NCBI GenBank assembly: GCA_002724975.1
Contig: PBQF01000090.1
Span: 1 to 9,019, forward strand
Length of the DNA stretch: 9,019 bases
DNA from: Parcubacteria group bacterium
GTDB lineage: Bacteria > Patescibacteriota > Minisyncoccia > Phycocordibacterales > GCA-002724975
Direction: 5' to 3'
In this document: one piece after another, positions 5,923 to 9,019 of the stretch
Layout: each line of letters starts with the position of its first letter
How positions within the stretch are numbered: position 1 is the stretch's first letter
Program-made: the position numbers and the translations under genes
The notes under the pieces: generated by a model
Told to the model about the DNA's origin: nothing
What the model saw: only the letters and a program-made list of their open reading frames with translations
The model's database searches: none

Positions 5923-7287
5923 ATGACTTACCTAAAGAACATTCTTACTTTCTTAGGGTTGAAAGCTCTGATTTTTAAGATTATCACTTTTAAGCTTTTT
6001 ATACCCATCGTAGCAAAGTATGTAAAAAAGACACTTTTGTTTGAATGTTTAGATAATAAACACAGTGATAGTTTTGGTGTGCTTGTGTTACACAGCCATC
6101 GCTGGACTTTGGACCTTAACGTTCTAAAAAGGAGCCCTAAACTAAAATTGATTTCTCTTGATGCAACAAAGCAGCAATGGTTGAATAACCTGATTTTGAG
6201 TCCGGTTTTAGAGTTATTCAGAGAGGATAAACGCCTGTATTTTCACCCGGAAGCCAACCCAAAGGCTCTGAAATACACGAGTAAGCTAAGCAGGTATCTT
6301 ACAGATTTCATTAAGTATTTTGCTGAAGAGTGTGACTTTGAATGTATTGTTACCTGTAATTTCAGGTATGTACCGGATATAGAGTGGGCTAAGGCATCAA
6401 GGTTAGCGGGTGTACCATTTATTGCTCTTCATAAAGAATGTATGAGGGATGAATCAACCGAACAGTTTTACATAGATTTATATAAAGATCGCAATCTTAA
6501 ATTTTATGGCAATAAGTTGGTTGTTTACAATGAGAGGGAAAAGAAAATTATAGTAGAATCGAATATTTGTGAGGAGAAGAATATTATTGTTGCAGGCTGC
6601 CTAAGAATTGATGATATTATTAAAGAGTGTGATCACGTTAATAATAGAAAAAAAGCTGTTTGTCTATTTTCCTTCAGACATTTTGTTGCAGGGGTGAAAA
6701 TAGAAAGTAGAACTGGTTTTGATGATCACGAAGGCGAGGGGCTGGTTGAAGCGTTTGCGCAAACACATGAGGCAATAGCTGAACTTGCTATCGAATACCC
6801 TGATATTGTATTTATAATCAAGCCTAAGTGGCTTTCTAGTTGGGAAGAAAAAATAAGAGAAGTTATCCGGGACGGAGTAGGTCGTGAAATTGAGGATATT
6901 AAGAATTTGATCTTAACTGTCGACATAGATGCCCAAATCCTCATAAAGAAATCAAGTGTTGTGATTGGGGTGAACTCTACAACTTTACTTGAAAGTAGGA
7001 TATTGCAAAGACCAACAATAATTCCTATGTTTGGAGAAGCCGGAGGTAAATATAAAAATAAGATATACTTCCAGAAATACTCTGGTTCTGAATTTATTTT
7101 TCCTACATCTAAAGAAGAATTCAAGAAACAGATAATCTTAGCGGTTAGAAGTGAAAATCAACGACCACCATCACATGAATTGATAGACGAGTATCTAGGT
7201 TTCCACGATGGGAAGACCTTAGAACGCATAGTTTCAATATTAGAGACCGAAGTCAACATGGCATCAACAGAATTGATAGCAAGCTGA
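5923..7287 (+). CDS. GT-B-like surface carbohydrate biosynthesis protein (putative glycosyltransferase)
   Basis: A 454-residue protein starting immediately after the acyltransferase stop, with AAAGGA at 5907-5912 ten bases upstream. The first 35 residues are rich in hydrophobic and lysine residues with no clear signal peptide, suggesting peripheral attachment to the inner face of the membrane. The layout suggests two Rossmann-like halves: an N-terminal half to about residue 220, then a hinge and a C-terminal half with FSFRHFVAGV (249-258), FIIKPKW (297-303), DIDAQILI (334-341) and SSVVIGVNSTTLLES (344-358) followed by a RPTIIP block (363-368). The D-A-x-x-L-I plus S-x-x-x-L-E pattern is the nucleotide-sugar or acceptor-binding region seen in UDP-GlcNAc 2-epimerase, CDP-glycerol transferase and capsule-synthesis GT-B folds. 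I read it as a glycosyltransferase of the polysaccharide unit, possibly the one using the CMP-activated acid, but donor and acceptor are unknown. Confidence 0.65.
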   Translation: MTYLKNILTFLGLKALIFKIITFKLFIPIVAKYVKKTLLFECLDNKHSDSFGVLVLHSHRWTLDLNVLKRSPKLKLISLDATKQQWLNNLILSPVLELFREDKRLYFHPEANPKALKYTSKLSRYLTDFIKYFAEECDFECIVTCNFRYVPDIEWAKASRLAGVPFIALHKECMRDESTEQFYIDLYKDRNLKFYGNKLVVYNEREKKIIVESNICEEKNIIVAGCLRIDDIIKECDHVNNRKKAVCLFSFRHFVAGVKIESRTGFDDHEGEGLVEAFAQTHEAIAELAIEYPDIVFIIKPKWLSSWEEKIREVIRDGVGREIEDIKNLILTVDIDAQILIKKSSVVIGVNSTTLLESRILQRPTIIPMFGEAGGKYKNKIYFQKYSGSEFIFPTSKEEFKKQIILAVRSENQRPPSHELIDEYLGFHDGKTLERIVSILETEVNMASTELIAS

Positions 7288-7337
7288 CTTTTGTTCTCGT
7301 TTATATCAAGAATATTATTAGTATTTGATTAAGTAGT

Positions 7338-7365
7338 TTGCCATAACAACATCATAGTAGATAAT
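7338..7365 (+). promoter_or_regulatory. Candidate sigma70-type promoter for the methyltransferase
   Basis: TTGCCA at 7338-7343 and GATAAT at 7360-7365, each 5 of 6 to consensus, are separated by 16 bases in the 111-base gap between the GT-B-like gene and the methyltransferase. A start near 7372 would leave a leader of about 27 bases holding the ribosome binding site. Such boxes are not rare in AT-rich DNA, so position is the main support. Confidence 0.4.
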
Positions 7366-7384
7366 TCCATCTCTTTTGTGAACT

Positions 7385-7390
7385 AGGAGG
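7385..7390 (+). promoter_or_regulatory. Strong ribosome binding site (AGGAGG)
   Basis: A perfect AGGAGG with an 8-base spacer to ATG 7399. It is the best Shine-Dalgarno in the window and fixes the start of the methyltransferase; most other genes here have weak or overlapping signals. Confidence 0.85.
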
Positions 7391-7398
7391 CGTTCAGA

Positions 7399-8367
7399 AT
7401 GTCTGATAACGGAAAAGTAATTAGAAAATGTATTATCTGTGGCAAGGACCATTACGAAACTATGTTTACATTTACGTATGATTATTTAACTAAAATATAT
7501 AAAAATGTAAGTCCTGAGTATGTGGAAGCAATAGGGTGGTCGCCGGATACAAGATCTTCGATTGTCAGGTGTCTAAAATGCAAAAGTATTTATGTTAGAG
7601 ATGTTTTTGTGGGATATGAAAGAACAAAAGCTGATATGCCAATAGAAAAGCCATCATATAATCCTAATGTAAGTTGGTCTAATTGGGCGGAGCGTGTATG
7701 GATACTTAATTGTCTTTTGTTTTTAGCACAAAATATTTCCTGTAAAAAAACGCTTAACAATAAAAAAGGTATTAATTTTTTGGATTTTGGCTCGGGTTCT
7801 GGAGATTACTCAAATCTTGCACGTGCTATGGGGATTAAAGATGTATATGCACTTGATCCATATACAGTGGCACAAAAAACATATTATGAGAAAAATAATT
7901 TTCCGGGAATTGTATTTTCTAGAGATAAGGATGAGATTTTTAAGCATGCCCCGTTTGATCTTGTAGTATCTAGTAGTGTTGTTGAGCATCTCTTTGACCC
8001 TGTGAATGAATTGGTTTCCATTTATGACAATATGTCGAAAGGCGGCGTCTTTTATGTAAATAATCCTTTTATGGACATAGATAGGGAAATTAATCAACTA
8101 TTGAATGCTAAAACAATATATAAAAAGGACAATATTAGTCATTATCATCCAGGCCACATCAACTATCTTAAACCTAAGCAGTTTAAGTGCCTTTTGAAAA
8201 AAATTGGCTTTGAAGTTTTGAGTTTTAACGTGAAACCGCCAGTTCCATTGACTAAGTATGCTATTAAAAGTATTCTTCGTCGTAATGTAGTACAGTTTGC
8301 AAAAACAGCATTTAATCTTTTAGGAGTTCCATATAGCAGGCATGCTTTTATTGTTAGGAAGAAATAA
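7399..8367 (+). CDS. Zinc-ribbon class I SAM-dependent methyltransferase
   Basis: A 322-residue protein. The N-terminal zinc ribbon uses CIIC (11-14) and CLKC (58-61), an unusually wide 43-residue separation. The Rossmann methyltransferase domain follows with SAM motif I LDFGSGSGDY (128-137), an acidic residue after strand 2 (ALDP, 151-154), and the VVEHLFDP block (194-201) typical of the Methyltransf_11/23 group. A C-terminal region contains HYHPGHINYL (248-257), a histidine-rich loop also seen in sugar C- or O-methyltransferases of this family. It probably methylates a nucleotide-linked or lipid-linked sugar in the cytoplasm. It has its own promoter candidate and strong ribosome binding site, so it may be a separate transcription unit. 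It shares architecture with the decayed gene at 4713-5289, but the ribbon sequences differ, so it is not simply a duplicate. Confidence 0.87.
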   Translation: MSDNGKVIRKCIICGKDHYETMFTFTYDYLTKIYKNVSPEYVEAIGWSPDTRSSIVRCLKCKSIYVRDVFVGYERTKADMPIEKPSYNPNVSWSNWAERVWILNCLLFLAQNISCKKTLNNKKGINFLDFGSGSGDYSNLARAMGIKDVYALDPYTVAQKTYYEKNNFPGIVFSRDKDEIFKHAPFDLVVSSSVVEHLFDPVNELVSIYDNMSKGGVFYVNNPFMDIDREINQLLNAKTIYKKDNISHYHPGHINYLKPKQFKCLLKKIGFEVLSFNVKPPVPLTKYAIKSILRRNVVQFAKTAFNLLGVPYSRHAFIVRKK

Positions 8368-8377
8368 AATTTGTAGC

Positions 8378-8392
8378 GCTTCCTCTGGAAGC
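8378..8392. repeat. Small perfect inverted repeat (hairpin)
   Basis: GCTTCC (8378-8383), a 3-base loop TCT, and GGAAGC (8387-8392) form a 6-bp stem 10 bases after the methyltransferase stop. No T-run follows, so it does not qualify as a classic intrinsic terminator; it could stabilise the mRNA 3' end or be chance. Confidence 0.4.
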
Positions 8393-8412
8393 CAAACGTT
8401 ATACAGACAGGG

Positions 8413-8421
8413 TGATATAAT
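8413..8421 (+). promoter_or_regulatory. Candidate extended -10 promoter before the ABC transporter
   Basis: TGATATAAT is a full-consensus -10 hexamer (8416-8421) with the TG extension one base upstream. No convincing -35 lies at the expected distance, as is common for extended -10 promoters. A start near 8428 would give a leader of about 120 bases before ATG 8551. The 183-base gap 8368-8550 otherwise shows only the small hairpin and an AAGGAA at 8518-8523. Confidence 0.33.
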
Positions 8422-8550
8422 ATTGTTCTCTTTTCAAGACAGAATGCCCTAACTCGTGCGTTGTACTTCCTCATTGAATTCATCATTACATAAAATTGAT
8501 AAATTAATTCCTTGTATAAGGAAAGCATCAGCAAATACCGTAAATTTTTA

Positions 8551-9019
8551 ATGCAAATCCCTCTAATTTCTTCCCTGATTCATTACTTCAAAGTCGTATA
8601 CGGATACACCGGGAGAAAATTATATATTTTACTATTGCTATTTCTTTTTGGTGGTTTATCTGAAAGTATTGGTGTTTCAATGTTACTTCCGGTCCTGAAT
8701 ATTGATAAAGCTGTGAGTGATCAGGATCAATATACTAAGACTATTTATATTTTTCTCGAATCAATAGGTATTAATATATCCCTGTTTCCACTAATAATAC
8801 TTCTTTCAATTGCTTTTTTGTTCAAAGGAGCTTTTGTTTTTCTTCAGAAAACCTTTACCGCATATATAAGGTTTAACCTTATTAAAGACATAAGAATTGA
8901 TTTTTGCAATAAATATAAGGGCATGAAATATAGTTATTATACTATCACAAGTATTGGTTATCTGAATAATATAATTACGACAGAAATTAACAGGGGTGTA
9001 GGAGCGTTGAACAGATACA
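8551..9019 (+). CDS. ABC transporter, transmembrane domain (flippase-like), 3'-truncated by window
   Basis: The frame is open from ATG 8551 to the window end, 156 complete codons; the nearest upstream in-frame stop is TAA 8500. The translation starts with a short amphipathic segment, then a hydrophobic segment at about 24-49 (LLLLFLFGG ... SESIGVSMLLPVL) and a second at about 76-98, followed by a charged coupling-type region (YIRFNLIKDIRIDF, 105-118) and then YYTITSIGYLNNIITTEINR. The S-E-S-I-G-V-S-M-L-L-P pattern in the first helix strongly resembles PglK- and MsbA-type exporters, in which the ATPase domain follows after about 330 residues. It would flip a lipid-linked oligosaccharide across the inner membrane. 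No Shine-Dalgarno sits at normal distance; AAGGAA (8518-8523) is 27 bases away, so the start is the least certain part. Confidence 0.78.
   Translation, partial: MQIPLISSLIHYFKVVYGYTGRKLYILLLLFLFGGLSESIGVSMLLPVLNIDKAVSDQDQYTKTIYIFLESIGINISLFPLIILLSIAFLFKGAFVFLQKTFTAYIRFNLIKDIRIDFCNKYKGMKYSYYTITSIGYLNNIITTEINRGVGALNRY

Noticed and set aside
8378..8392. Intrinsic terminator after the methyltransferase
   Set aside because: The stem is short and no T-run follows, so termination is not supported.

Overview
This window is part of a surface-polysaccharide (O-antigen, LPS or capsule type) biosynthesis locus from an AT-rich bacterium. Every gene I can support is on the + strand, and most are packed stop-to-start or overlapping, as in a long operon. 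An ABC flippase-type transporter, nucleotide-sugar enzymes and a nonulosonic (sialic-like) acid module fit a bacterial cell-surface glycan. The AT-rich composition, GTG/TTG starts and decayed genes would suit a Leptospira rfb-like locus, but I cannot establish the species from sequence alone and hold that only as a weak guess.

Layout. (1) Bases 2-2741: a 5'-truncated UDP/GDP-sugar dehydrogenase, a HAD-family phosphatase overlapping its end, and a short-form mannose-1-phosphate guanylyltransferase that abuts it. (2) Bases about 2742-3925: a nonulosonate synthase (NeuB family) followed, with an ATGA overlap, by the broken 5' part of a CMP-nonulosonate cytidylyltransferase (NeuA). This block has clearly different arginine codon use from its flanks and looks like an inserted or recombined segment. 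(3) Bases 4025-4708: a second, intact NeuA-family gene that could replace the broken one. (4) Bases 4713-5289: a decayed SAM methyltransferase with an N-terminal zinc ribbon, readable only by joining several frames. (5) Bases 5293-7287: a hexapeptide-repeat acyltransferase and a 454-residue GT-B-like surface carbohydrate protein, directly adjacent. (6) Bases 7399-8367: an intact zinc-ribbon methyltransferase with its own strong ribosome binding site and a likely promoter. (7) Bases 8551 to the end: the N-terminal membrane part of an ABC transporter resembling PglK/MsbA-type flippases.

How the genes could work together: the dehydrogenase and the guanylyltransferase provide activated hexose and hexuronic acid precursors. 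The NeuB-family enzyme condenses a hexosamine-derived sugar with PEP to a nine-carbon acid, and the intact NeuA activates it as its CMP form. The GT-B-like protein, the acyltransferase and the methyltransferase would transfer or decorate sugars, and the ABC protein would move lipid-linked oligosaccharide across the inner membrane. No 2-epimerase (NeuC type), polymerase or initiating transferase lies in the window.

I found no CRISPR array, tRNA, rRNA, insertion sequence or clearly new type of system. The most informative signals are the mosaic neuB-neuA' block, the replacement of one neuA by another, and the methyltransferase remnant.
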